A DNA stretch of 64,000 bases, from contig LR990055.1 of assembly GCA_905147135.1 (NCBI GenBank), positions 1,612,001-1,676,000 on the forward strand, written 5' to 3'. Below, one piece after another: positions 53,783 through 63,730 of the stretch (position 1 is its first letter; each line of letters starts with the position of its first letter). Below the pieces are notes generated by a model. That model was not told where the DNA came from. It saw nothing but the letters and a program-made list of their open reading frames with translations, and searched no databases. The position numbers and the translations under genes were made by a program. The DNA is from Blastobasis lacticolella (lineage: Eukaryota; Arthropoda; Insecta; Lepidoptera; Blastobasidae).

Positions 53783-54116
53783 ATCATCATCTCGGCGTTA
53801 ATTTCCCAGTTGTGCTCTCGCGCACGAGGGCCCAGGGCTTGACCATGATCCAGAATTTGGCAGATCAGGTAATTAGAGTGGAGCGACTGCCATCTGACCT
53901 CCGTGACGCTGCTACCAGGGGAACCTGACCAGATTGGATAATGGCTACACAATCAGTTGCCTTAATGTGCAGGTTTCAACACGATGTTTTCCCTCGCCGT
54001 AAGATCATCGGTTAGTATTCAACTAATGTATATTACTCAGAAAAGAGTCATTGGTACATGGATTCGAACCCGGGAACTCTCATTTGCGAGTCAGTTACCC
54101 TTACTCTCTACGCTCC
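53783..54116 (-). mobile_element. SINE-B copy 15, full length
   Basis: Minus-strand end AACGCCGAGATGATGATAA and GC block CCCTCGTGCGCGAGAGC are well preserved, giving the clearest match to the LINE end at 24.72 kb. Head with GGTTCGAATCC. Confidence 0.94.
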
Positions 54117-54291
54117 CTAGAGTAACTATAGTATAAAGAAGCTGGCTACCATATCCTTCAAACCAGAACAAACTAACAATATTGTAAGACGGTGGTTCTC
54201 ACCCATGCGGACCATGAGTCCTACCTGATAAAATTCTTAATTCCTAAATACAAATTGTCCTACCACCTAATTGTAGAAATCAACCAGACTA

Positions 54292-54857
54292 TTTTTATTT
54301 ATATACTTTATTGCACATGAAACAAGTTATAAAAAACAATAATTACAAACGGTAATTTACAAAGGTGGGCTTATCTCTGTAAGAGATCTCTTCCAGCCAA
54401 CCCTATCGGGTGTGGAAAAAAGCAATAAGCGGGGAAGCAATAGATAAAGTGCACTACCTTTCTAAATAAGCTACGTTATATAAATTTCTACCTATTATAC
54501 ATAAATACCTATAATAATATATAATATACTATATAAATATAATAATATACTAAATATTCTATAAAGCTAATCAAGAGATGATAAAAGATGCTCTTTTAGT
54601 CTTGACTTAAAAGTACTAACTGTTGGACTGTCCCTAATATTAGCTGGCAAGTTATTCCACAGTCGCGCCGCCTCAATAGTAAACGACTTGAAAAATAACT
54701 TGGAGTTACAGTGAGGAACATCCAGTGGTCTGATAACGTTTTCACGCCTGGAGCGGGAAGGAGTGGGGAGAAGGCGGAAACGGGACCGGATATATTCCGG
54801 AAAAGAAGGATTCCCTAAAGCTTTATAAAGGAACGTGAGGACTATGTACCTTTTTCA
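54292..54857 (-). pseudogene. LINE-F with ORF2 C-terminal frame
   Basis: An open minus-strand frame without ATG covers 54567-54854 (95 residues plus stop at 54567-54569). It reads FLYKALGNPSFPEYIRSRFR, then SFTIEAARLWNNLPANIRDS and TVSTFKSRLKEHLLSSLD. AARLWNNLPxxIRxSxSxxxFKxxLKxHLL is a standard non-LTR ORF2 C-terminus. The 3' UTR follows with GGCTGGAAGAGATCTC, CCCACCTTTGTAAATTACCG and GCAATAAAGTATATAAATAA. This ties the F-type 3' ends elsewhere to an identifiable ORF. No RT core remains. Confidence 0.85.
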
Positions 54858-55383
54858 CCGTCTTGTACTAAACTCACCTCCTACATCTAATATCAGAGAA
54901 GGTAGGATAAAAGACATATAAAATATAACAAGCCTAGTCTAAACAAAATTCCTAACTTATTGGAACCTATTCAAATTTGAATATAATCACTTATACCTAA
55001 TTTGAATTTAATACCTTTCGCGCTAATAACGTTAAAAAGCTACTCCGATTAAAACCGGTGCTTAAACTTAACTCTAGTCAAAGTCCTGAAAGCTAGGATT
55101 ATCAATTTCCGTGCAACGAGATTTATGAAACTCCAACTTCAAGACCCCAGAAAGTTTTGCCTAGAACTGTGTACGTTGGTACCAACTACGGAAGTTCGAG
55201 GCGCTTTAATGAGTTTAAAACGTACCTGTCACTGAAAATTAAGTTGAGAGCAGCGTGTGTTTTCCTTTGAGAACTAGGAAAAGCACTTTTCAATGAATTA
55301 TTTTTCACGAAGAGTCTAGCTTCACACTGCGCCTTTGAGCGCACTGTGAGACCTCATAATAACGTATCTGAAAACGGGTGTTG
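54858..55383. other. Unassigned stretch
   Basis: Nothing recognised beyond the GCGCACTGTGAGACC segment near 55329. Confidence 0.45.
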
Positions 55384-55595
55384 GTTTTTTTTTTTTTATG
55401 TTACTCAGCAGACAAACAGGCACGCGGGCCACCTGATGGAAAGTGGTCACCGCCGCCTATGGACATCAGCAACACCAGGGGAGTCACCAATGCGTTGCCC
55501 GCCTCTAAAGAGACCTCTAATATACCTCTTGAACGATCCCATGTCATAGTCCAAAGGAAACACTGTGGCTGGGAGCTCATTTCACTTACGCTTAC
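55384..55595 (-). mobile_element. LINE-D 3' end
   Basis: Long T-run, ACAGGCACGCGGGCCACCTG, then coding tail on the minus strand (CFLWTMTWDRSRGILEVSLE). The same block order and near identity to 59.43 kb. Confidence 0.85.
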
Positions 55596-55739
55596 GGGTT
55601 TTGCCTCACCACTCATTCCCACCGCTGGAACTCCTGTGTAGCCAGGGTCTACAGAGGTGATACACACACACTCAGGCGCGACTGGTAATACTGTTTGGAA
55701 CCCGCCACAAATTGAATTAAGAAGTAACAAGTAAGAGTT

Positions 55740-55999
55740 GGCCGTGTGGTGTCCGGCAGAGTAGAATAGCACCAACCCCTTCACTCATGGGTGTCGTACA
55801 AGGCGACTAATGTTTTCGAGGCAAAAGATCAAGAGTCTCCGTAGTCTGGAAAATGGGCAGCAGCATTCTCCATTGTTATATTTAAACACTGCGATCTCCA
55901 ACCCGCCTGCCAAGCGTGGAGATTATGGCAATAACCCCCCTTTCGTGGGAGAGGCCCTAAGTCCTGCAGTGGACTGTTACGGGCTGTGATGATGATGAA
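55740..55999 (+). mobile_element. Retroposon-C copy 11
   Basis: Full length, near the family majority, tail GGGCTGTGATGATGATGAAG. Confidence 0.94.
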
Positions 56000-56226
56000 G
56001 TAAGAGTAGGAACAATAATGTTACCGACCTCCCAGCGGAGACAGCGTAAAACAAAATAGGTCAACGAGTGTTTTTGTTTGCTAGCTTTACTAGTTTCTTT
56101 GCTAACATACGTTACACGGAGATAAGGAGAAAATGTAATATTATTCATTTAGGCTCAAAGTAGTGACAAATTGGGTTACTTTCCAACGATACTTATTTTG
56201 TATACTTACTTACTCCCTATATGCTT

Positions 56227-56482
56227 GGCCGTGTGGTGTCGGCAGACTTGAATAACACCAACCTCTTACATTCATGGATGTCGTAAAAGGCGACTAATGT
56301 TTTCGAGGTGAAAACTCTGGAGTCACCATAGGTTGGAAACACTTCAATCTCCAACCCGCCTGCCAAGCGTGGAGATTATGGCAATAACTATATAATTCAA
56401 GAGAGAGCCCCCCTAAGTCCTAGACTTGTCAGAGCAGTGCTGGAGGTGTCAGATAGTGGACTGTCATGGGATATGATGATAA
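56227..56482 (+). mobile_element. Retroposon-C copy 12, rearranged
   Basis: Starts GGCCGTGTGGTGTCGGCAG. About 35 bp of the CAGCAGCATTTTCC region are deleted, and there is an extra segment CTTGTCAGAGCAGTGCTGG near 56425 before TAGTGGACTGTCATGGG. Confidence 0.88.
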
Positions 56483-56834
56483 TGCTTACTCTATACGTCA
56501 TAATTAATATCGGAATGTAGGTAAGTATATACATAACGCTAACATTATATCACAATAGGTAAAAGCCGTATTTTGCCCCCTTAAGATTTCATCTATAGTG
56601 CGCATTTGACCTAAACAAACAGTGGCCCTAGGCAAGGATTTACTAAGCGTACACCCACTCTCGAATTCCTTTCAAGAGACGTACAAAAAGCCTGTTTGTG
56701 AAGTTGTATTGTCATCTGTTTGCACAGAAACATCTTATGTTATGTCTATGTTGTGTTATAGTTTGCCTCTGTACATGGCTAGAGTCTATGTTGATAAGAC
56801 TGATAGTGAGACTATGAATATTTTTACCCCAGAA
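56483..56834. other. Unassigned stretch
   Basis: A 75-codon plus frame at 56622 has no motif. Confidence 0.45.
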
Positions 56835-57181
56835 TCGTCTTGGCGTTAATGTCGCGATTGTGCTCTCGCGCATGAGGGCCCGGGGTCCGGCTTGACAATT
56901 ATCCAGGATCTCGCAGATCAGGTAATTACTGTCGAGCGACTGCCATCTGACATCCGTGACCGCTACCAGGGGAACCTGACCAGATTGAATCATGGTTACA
57001 CATTCAGTCGCCTGAATGTGCAGGTTTCATCACTATTTTCCCTCACCGTAAGAGTATCGGTTAGTGTTCAACTAATGTACATAACTCAGAAAAGAGTGAT
57101 TGCTACAATATGGCAGTGAGATTTGAACCCGGTACCACTCGCTTGCGAGTTGGATACCTTTACCACAAGGCCACGACGCTT
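56835..57181 (-). mobile_element. SINE-B copy 16, full length
   Basis: GTCTTGGCGTTAATGTC at its 3' side, GC block CTCTCGCGCATGAGGGCC, complete body and head GATTTGAACCCGG and GGCCACGACGCT. Confidence 0.94.
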
Positions 57182-57830
57182 CATCCTATGTGTCTATAAA
57201 TTCTTTCGAAGCAAAAACCGGTACAATAATCGGTAAAAACAATATTAAGTATGATTTATTTCGAACCGGAAAACTTTAGTTCATTGAAGCTGGTCCGGTG
57301 CGACTTCGTTCGTTTGTTATCCTAGCCCTACCCTACCTAAAACTACCCTACCCTATCTACTATTACAATTAGTTTCGGTTGTGTCAGTCAGTCAGTAAGT
57401 TCCTATACTTTGAACAGAAATATAGATTGTCAAGTCGTTAAGTCGTTAAAACAGCATTAGCACAGTTTCCGTTACCTTTCACTGAATGGGGTTTGAAGAT
57501 CGATATAAATTCATAGTCGTTAGTGACCCAAGTTGTTAATAATAGGTCACTTTCACTTTGTTTCATATGATTGAAATTGTAAAAGGACAAACATTTTTGT
57601 TAAATTGTGAATTTTAATTCTTAATTGTAATTACTATTTGCAACCACCGTGGTATCCCCGAAAGTTAGTTCTCTGTGCGTTGGGCCTAAGCCTCGTTTCA
57701 GCATTTACGGCGGATTACAACGAAATTTTAAAAATATTGAAGTTGATACTTAAACAAAAATCTTCATTAAAAACCTTCATTATTATACATCTTAAAGAAA
57801 GATGATCTTCATGATTATTTATTTAAATAT
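57182..57830. other. Unassigned stretch
   Basis: CCTAGCCCTACCCTACC near 57325 is simple sequence next to GCGACTTCGTTCG. Otherwise unrecognised. Confidence 0.45.
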
Positions 57831-58096
57831 AATAATAATAATAATAAATAATATAATAATAATCGTGGACAAATTCACACAGCGCCATCTAGCTCCAAAG
57901 TAAGCAAAGCTTGTGTTATGGGTGCTAGATAACTGATAAACGACTTATATACTTTTTTAAATACATACTTATTATACATAGAACACCCAGACCCGTAACA
58001 GAAATTGAAATTCATCATTTCAATTTCTGCCCGGCCGGGAATCGAACCCGGGACCTCTTGCGTGGCAGACCCGACAATTGAACTACTCAGGTCGTC
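57831..58096 (-). mobile_element. SINE-A copy 11, full length
   Basis: Tail is (AAT)n on the plus strand, then ACACAGCGCCATCTAGCTCC, the body, GGAATCGAACCCGGG and CAGGTCGTC. One A-box segment is altered (CCCGACAATTGAACTACTC). Confidence 0.94.
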
Positions 58097-59095
58097 CTAA
58101 TATATAAATAATCAATCGATTATAGTACGTTCTTCTCTGTGAGATACAATTTACTTACCTATTTATTTAGGAAGGTATTGTGTTTTATTCTGGATCATGG
58201 CATGTCACATGAAAAGAGTTTTATATACAAAAGTACAAGTCTTTTGGTCGTGCCCGAGTTCCATTGATATCCGAATTTGAAGTTAATTTGTTGTGATTCA
58301 CCTAGTTAAAAATAAAAGCTGTGATGATGGAAGCAGGTGGGGACACAGAGTACTTTTTATGGTAGTGGAATCGTAACGACGAAATTAATGTCGAAAAAGC
58401 TGTAAAAAGTTAGCACTGACACCACTATTTAAAAATAATAAATAAAACTGCTTCTATCGATCATTTATCAAATATGTTTAATGCATTGGGCTTATGCAGA
58501 GGCTTTGCCCAATCGTAAGGGGTATTACTTTGTTGAAATGTGAAAAGTAAGTGAGTAAAAAAAATAATAATTGCGCCAAATTGCTGGTATACGAATTTAA
58601 AATGTTTAGGGTTTTGAAGAATGATTTAGAAAATTGAACAGAGAGCTAATATACCGACTGGTATTTCAAAAGGAGGTGATATACCATCTTTACAAATTAG
58701 ATTCCTGTGGAGGTGCTATTGTAAACCATCGAACATCTGAAACTTATTAGACATACAAACATGCATACCTATTATTGAATATTGCATCACTATGGGGCCA
58801 ACCAGCGTCACGGCGACTGTCGTGGCATATGCTGAGTGTGGCCCTATTGCACTCTCCACATGGCACAGGTAACGAGATTAGAGTATCTTTTTTTTTTGTT
58901 TATGTCTATGATTTATTTATTGTTTTATTTTATGAATATTTAAGATGTTTGTGCCGTGTGTTTGAGTGTAAGAAATGTGTTTTACTTTACTTACTTACCT
59001 ACATAACGTCACGCGTTTTTGACGTGGGTGTTGGCAGAGACCACATTATTCCACTGGCTACGGTCCTGACAAACTTAATTCATTAGACGCTTTGT
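58097..59095. other. Unassigned stretch
   Basis: A 103-codon plus frame (58775-59086) is aromatic-rich and anonymous. TTACTTACTTACCTACATAACGTCACGCG near 58990 is followed by a segment resembling a LINE end, not resolved. Confidence 0.5.
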
Positions 59096-59291
59096 AAACC
59101 TATCCGACAGAAGTCGGATAACCCACGACAAAGTTTACTTAAACTCAAATATTTTGTAAACTACACACCGATTACCGATTTTAATGAAACAAAGCTAAGA
59201 ACTATCTCGATTAAACTGGTTTTTAAATAGAGAAATCGCATCAAATTCGGTCCATCCATTCGGGAGATACGATGCCACAGACAGATACACC

Positions 59292-59432
59292 GCTCCTCAA
59301 AGGTCTTCTCGACTAATCAAAGGTTAGTTGGAAGAAATCCCGTTGTGGGATAAGCTCGCCTTTGCATTATAAACTGTATTTTTATTCCCTGTAATGTTAT
59401 AAATTGATGCAATAAGGAGATTACATACATAC
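59292..59432 (+). mobile_element. LINE-F 3' end nested in H
   Basis: AGGTTAGTTGGAAGAAATCC, CGTTGTGGGATAAGCTCGCC and GATTACATACATACAT. Similar to 45.48-45.63 kb. Confidence 0.83.
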
Positions 59433-59695
59433 ATTTTTTTTTATGGTATACGGCAGACAAACAGGCAAGCGGGCCACCTGATGGAAAGTGGTCACCGCCG
59501 CCTATGGACATCAGCAAGACCAGGGGAGTCACTGATGCGTTGCCCGCCTCTGAAGAGACCTGTAATATACCTCTTGAACGATCCCATGTCATAGTCCAAA
59601 GGAAACACTGTGGCTGGGAGCTCATTCCACATCCGAATCGTACGAGCGAGAAACGTTCTTTCAAACCTTCGCGTCGTGACCAACAGAGGATACAT
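59433..59695 (-). pseudogene. LINE-D ORF2 C-terminal remnant, best copy
   Basis: The minus frame 59492-59695 reads PLLVTTRRFERTFLARTIRM, WNELPATVFPLDYDMGSFKR and ends FRGGQRISDSPGLADVHRRR. It is the clearest WNELP-type non-LTR C-terminus in the window, 67 codons long with its stop at 59492-59494. The T-run at 59433 marks the poly-A. TACATACA on both sides (about 59424 and 59691) looks like a target duplication made in the CATA tail of the preceding LINE-F. Confidence 0.87.
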
Positions 59696-59828
59696 ACAGA
59701 AAGCCCTCTTTTTTCGTCGGGTTTTAAAAACAATCTATTACAATCGACGTCACATTATACCTACAATCTCATATAAAATGAATTACCTCAAAATTCATCG
59801 CGTACCTCCAGCCAGTGCGAGTCGTAGG

Positions 59829-59955
59829 CCTTTTTTTTCTATACCACTAAGGTGGCAAACAAGCTTACGTCCCGCCTGATGGTAAGCAGTCACAGCCTAT
59901 GGACATTTGCAATACCAGAGGCATCGCCCACGCTTTGCCCACACCCTTAATGTCA
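59829..59955 (-). mobile_element. LINE-D 3' end, other subfamily
   Basis: TTTTTTTTCTATACCACTAA, GGTGGCAAACAAGCTTACGT and TTGCAATACCAGAGGCATCG. Matches 50.04 kb more closely than 59.43 kb. Confidence 0.8.
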
Positions 59956-60117
59956 CCCACGGACAGAACGACGACACATTTGGAAATCCGTCACGTAACC
60001 CCTAATGCTCGTTTGATGGGCCTTTGGTTTCACCCTTTGACATAGGGATACGTGGTGATTACACCTGTGCGTGGATGGGTAATTTATAAATCTATTTACA
60101 GCGATGAAGGTTTTTGT

Positions 60118-60212
60118 TTCCTAGACAGGCGTGGTCCATCTTCGGCCGCATCGTCACTTGCCACCAGGTGAAATGGTGGCCAAACACCTGGCCAGTTTGA
60201 TAAAAAAAAAAC
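60118..60212 (+). mobile_element. LINE-E 3' end
   Basis: CTAGACAGGCGTGGTCCATC, TTCGGCCGCATCGTCACTTG and CACCTGGCCAGTTTGATAAA with an A-run. Confidence 0.82.
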
Positions 60213-60291
60213 TATAGGTGACAGTTCTGCATGTAGGGTAGGACTTGTGTTTGATGTAAGTAACTGAAGCATTTGAAGTGAAGTACCTGAC

Positions 60292-60512
60292 ATTCAAAAT
60301 TCAAAATTCAAAATTTCTTTATTGATTAGGACATTAAATATCTCTTTTAATCGTCAAAAAGGAGGGGGTAGGAAAGAAGGAAGGAAACACACAGTGACAC
60401 GCTGACCGCCCTTTGGCCGTAGATAAACGTATCCCTCGCCAACCACTACCGAACCGTGCTCGACAATGCCAGGCAGAGCCGGAACGCTATATTATATTAT
60501 ATAGGTATGTCT
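60292..60512 (-). mobile_element. LINE-G 3' end copy 3
   Basis: AAATTCAAAATTCAAAATT tail, CTTTATTGATTAGGACATTA, and ACACAGTGACACGCTGACCG to TATTATATTATATAGGTATG. Near identical to 21.04 kb, with an extra CACTAC near 60445. Confidence 0.9.
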
Positions 60513-60695
60513 AGTTCGAAAGGAAAGCAAAATACCAAGTGGGTACTTGCTTGGATTCGATATACTGTCCTAAGTTGAGATTGGTATAAGGACTATACAG
60601 ACTATAATGCCGCGTCGTAAGTTGTACCAATTATAGAAAAGATATATATTAATTCTTACAGTGGCATCCTGCGGTCCTGCATTTTATAAGCTTTT

Positions 60696-60951
60696 AATAA
60701 TAATAATAATAATCGTGAACAAATTCACACAGCGCCATCTAGCCCCAAACTAAGCAAAGCTTGTACTATGGGTGCTAGTTAACTGATATACTAGTTATAT
60801 ACTTTTAAATACATACTTATTATACATAGAACACACAGACCCGTAACAGAAATTAAAATTCATCATTAAAATTTCTGCCCGGCCGGGAATCGAACCCGAG
60901 ACCTCTTGCGTGGCTGACTGGCATGTTGACCACTGAACCACTCAGGTCGTC
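60696..60951 (-). mobile_element. SINE-A copy 12, full length
   Basis: (AAT)n tail at the left, body, B-box complement GGAATCGAACC and CACTCAGGTCGTC. Intact A and B boxes. Confidence 0.95.
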
Positions 60952-60954
60952 CGT

Positions 60955-61050
60955 CGTTTTATTTAACTTGCTTATTTAAATTTGTATGTTCGGGTCAAAC
61001 TCGCTCAAATTCCTCTAAACTGCGCATTCGATGGGCATTCGTGAGATTTG
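60955..61050 (+). mobile_element. Family-M fragment
   Basis: TTTATTTAACTTGCTTATTT, GTATGTTCGGGTCAAACTCG and GATGGGCATTCGTGAGATTT. Confidence 0.55.
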
Positions 61051-61074
61051 GACGTACCCTTACTATACAATATA

Positions 61075-61205
61075 TAGACATATTATAGACATAGCGCAAC
61101 GAACAAAGGCGAGCGTATCCCTAAAAGAGATCTCCTGCATAGCAGGTACCTACTGCTTTCAAAAAGATACCATCTTATTTCCTTCGTACCAAACCCGATA
61201 AGGTT
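61075..61205 (-). mobile_element. LINE-F-like 3' end, local copy 1
   Basis: Minus strand: AGCAGGTACC region, AGATCTCTTTTAGGGATACG and CGCCTTTGTTCGTTGCGCTA. Matches 61895-62040. Confidence 0.72.
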
Positions 61206-61386
61206 TATGTATAATACCTCACTAAATTTTGAGGTTATATTAAAAAAAAAATTGAAATTTAATTTATAGACAAAGCATGGCAATTTATTAAAATCCTTTT
61301 CATTTACGAACTAAAAATGACTGCTGTTTAAGAATGAGTCATTGCTGCCTAGGGGTCAGCTAATAGGCCCTTCTTTTAGCCAATTC

Positions 61387-61820
61387 CATTATAAATCATA
61401 ATCATAAATAATTATAAAAATCTTTATTGTTTTTACTGTGTGTTACATAGGTGGAAAAGTATGTATTTGACATTCGATCAGCAGTAAATATCTGTCTCAT
61501 ACATATGTACAATAGGTTTATTACTACACTAATATATTTAATTAAAGAACAATAACAATGACTCGTAACAATTACTAATTTAAATTATAATTATAAAATT
61601 CTTGCAGTGTATAAAAGGTTTTACTAATTAACCAACTATGCAGCCCATTATTAAATGTAAAGCCTTTTAAGGATTTTAGGTCACGCGGCAGTTTATTATA
61701 AATTTTGAGACACATATGGCTACAATTATTTACAAATAGACTGGTATTGGGACAATGCATGTATATTTTGCGTTCGGGATCTCTCACTGCGCGTGTTGAT
61801 AGGCATTTGTTTAACAATGC
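61387..61820 (-). pseudogene. LINE ORF2 C-terminal remnant (KLYNKLP type)
   Basis: The minus frame 61575-61817 of 80 codons reads VNNCSHMCLKIYNKLPRDLK, SLKGFTFNNGLHSWLISKTF and YTLQEFYNYNLN. The pattern xxxxYNxLPxxxKxxxxxFxxxLxxWLxxKxFYTxxEF is a common non-LTR ORF2 end. The 3' UTR in minus orientation runs to about 61387, containing AATAAAGATTTTTATAATTA. Confidence 0.8.
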
Positions 61821-61894
61821 ACCTAATATCTTATATGTGGCAGTAGAACAAAATATGTTACTCTAAAAATGCACTTATGAGCACGTCTCTACAA

Positions 61895-62040
61895 TATACA
61901 GATATATTATAGACATAGCACAACGAACAAAGACTATCGCATCCCTAAAAGAGATCCTCTGCAAAGCAGGTACTGCTTTCTAAAAGATAACATCATATTT
62001 CCTTCGTACCAAACCCGATATGGTGTTGCGAAGCGCCTTG
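61895..62040 (-). mobile_element. LINE-F-like 3' end, local copy 2
   Basis: Direct repeat of 61075-61205 at an offset of about 830 bp and some 85 percent identity, ending in both cases at CGTACCAAACCCGATA. Confidence 0.74.
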
Positions 62041-62049
62041 CTCATCGAA

Positions 62050-62515
62050 CGGGTTAATGGAGGAATAAACAATGTTGTAGGCATCTTAATTTGGCTAATT
62101 TTACCTGGCAAGCTTTAGCGAAGATTAATTACTTTCACATTAAACGCGGAGGGGCTTCGGTTAGTGATGGGGTCGTGGAAGTTAAAAGTTTTAAATCGAG
62201 TTTCAAATGTCGACGGTTGCAATGGATAAGATCATCAAGATTAGTCAATAGGTATTTTTTCCGATCGTACACTTGTCCACTCTCTTTCCGTTTCGATATA
62301 ACGTTCCTAACATGCTACTGCATAAACTATTAACTTATTTTATTTCTCAGAAATTCCAAAAAATCTACAGGAATTAAATATCACATCAATAGAAGTCCTA
62401 TGCGAGCGTGAATTTGTAGACATGGAGATCACCTTCTTTTGCTCATTGTATCTGACACATGCTGACACTTGACTGGTACTGCACAGTAGTAGTATGCACA
62501 ATAGTGGCCCACGTG
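62050..62515. other. Unassigned stretch
   Basis: Two 80-90-codon frames on opposite strands, none with a motif. Confidence 0.5.
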
Positions 62516-62572
62516 TCTTTTTTTTACTTGTTATACTACGCAATGTCAAACGAGCAGACAGCCCACCAGACA
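62516..62572 (-). mobile_element. LINE-D-related 3' tip
   Basis: TTTTTTTACTTGTTATACTA and GTCAAACGAGCAGACAGCCC, like 41.33 kb. Only the tip, followed at once by another LINE. Confidence 0.55.
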
Positions 62573-62832
62573 TCATCATATCAGCCAGAAGACACCCACT
62601 GCTGGGCATAGGATTCCCCCAGAGATCTCCACAAAGGCCACTCCTGTGCTTTCCGCATCCAGCTGGTACCTGCGATCCTTACCAGGTCGTCGGTCCACCT
62701 TGTAGGAGGCCTACCCACACTGCGTCTTCCGGTACGTGGTCGCCACTCGAGAACTTTACGGCCTCATCGACCATCTGTTCTTTGAGCTATGTGCCCTGCC
62801 CATTGCCACTTCAGTCTGGCAATCCTTAGACG
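62573..62832 (-). pseudogene. LINE ORF2 C-terminus, GRPPTRWTDDL type
   Basis: Minus strand: RIARLKWQWAGHIAQRTDGR, then a stop in place of W (TGA or TAG-type change), then KVLEWRPRTGRRSVGRPPTR, WTDDLVRIAGTSWMRKAQEW, PLWRSLGESYAQQWVSSG and stop. The LKWQWAGHIARRTDGR...RPRTGRRSVGRPPTRWTDDL ending is characteristic. About 87 codons remain, 5'-truncated at about 62832. It is the same family as 28.2 kb but longer. Confidence 0.9.
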
Positions 62833-62989
62833 CTAAGTGGTATTTCTATTGATTTACTACAAAATGTCGAAAGGAAGGAACGATATGTGGTGCTGTGCTT
62901 GTGTTGAATCACAACACAATCCGAATATCGTAGACTAAGTTTCGCACCAATGCCTCCATTCTCCATGAACTTACAGTTAAGCATCGCCT

Positions 62990-63215
62990 TTTCTCGATAG
63001 TTCGTAGTTGTGCAAGGTAGTGCGGAAGGTACTCGCACTCGCGGCAGATCTCCAACGCGGTGGACTGACCAAGTAAGAAAGGCTTTTGATGGGCCCCTTT
63101 ACAAGTGCACAAGAAAAGCAGCCATGAGGGAAGAATGGCGGCGACTGGTGAAGCGCGTCAGCAACCCATAACAACCACCAACACTTTACAAAGAGTGCTA
63201 CGTCTGAGAAGAAGA
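62990..63215 (+). pseudogene. LINE ORF2 C-terminus, RGRSPTRWTDQVR type
   Basis: The plus frame from 63040 to the stop at 63169-63171 reads RGRSPTRWTDQVRKAFDGPL, YKCTRKAAMREEWRRLVKRV, SNP. It is related in layout to but distinct from the neighbour on the other strand. The 3' UTR ends with CTGAGAAGAAGAATAAG, a GAA-type tail. The frame is broken upstream of 63040. Confidence 0.85.
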
Positions 63216-63676
63216 ATAAGACTGTAGTATTTTCATTTTTGTGGCCCAGAACCAATACCGAATAAAGTGGCGTCCCATCCCTATACATTCTAAGTGTTAA
63301 ACAGGTAATTTCCTCGAATTAATAGTAAAGTCGATTCCTTCAAGGCGGATCGCGGTGTAATTGTCTTTAGTATGCAGTTAAGTTTAAACTGGTCTTAGCC
63401 AGTTTAAACTGCTTTCAGATGTGGAATGTTCGCTATCCATAGGTACTTGTGTGTAAGTTTCCAGTCAGTTCGGGGGAACCTGGATTTAGTGCTGGGTCGT
63501 TTAGAAAGCTAGCTTTTGTCTGTGACTTCATCTAATTTCAAAAAACCCAAAAACGGAACAATACAGTTTCATTTGTGTAAAATAAAAAAAAATTCAATAA
63601 AAGTTTTAATTCTTGTAAATAATAACTGATTGTATTTACACTGTTTGGGCATCCAATAGAAATCCGAAGGCTCTTT
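63216..63676. other. Unassigned stretch
   Basis: AGTTTAAACTGGTCTTAGCC and AGTTTAAACTG near 63380-63410 form a short inverted repeat (CAGTTTAAACT palindromes). No gene. Confidence 0.45.
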
Positions 63677-63730
63677 GTAATTACCTGATCAGCCAAATCC
63701 TGGATCATGGTCAAGGCAGACTCCGGCTAG
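63677..63730 (+). mobile_element. SINE-B fragment
   Basis: TGTAATTACCTGATCAGCCA and ATCCTGGATCATGGTCAAGG, cut just before the GC-rich block. Confidence 0.75.

Larger units (their letters stand above)
59096..59728 (+). mobile_element. Family-H copy containing two nested LINE ends
   Basis: Left part 59096-59291 from ATCCGACAGAAGTCGGATAA to CACAGACAGATACACC. The family's last block, AAAGCCCTCTTTTTTCGTCG and GGTTTTAAAAAC, reappears at 59698-59728. The 400 bp between are LINE-F and LINE-D ends. Confidence 0.78.

Noticed and set aside
59504..59879. Plus-strand frames of 89-90 codons
   Set aside because: They are the antisense of the LINE-D coding tail on the minus strand.
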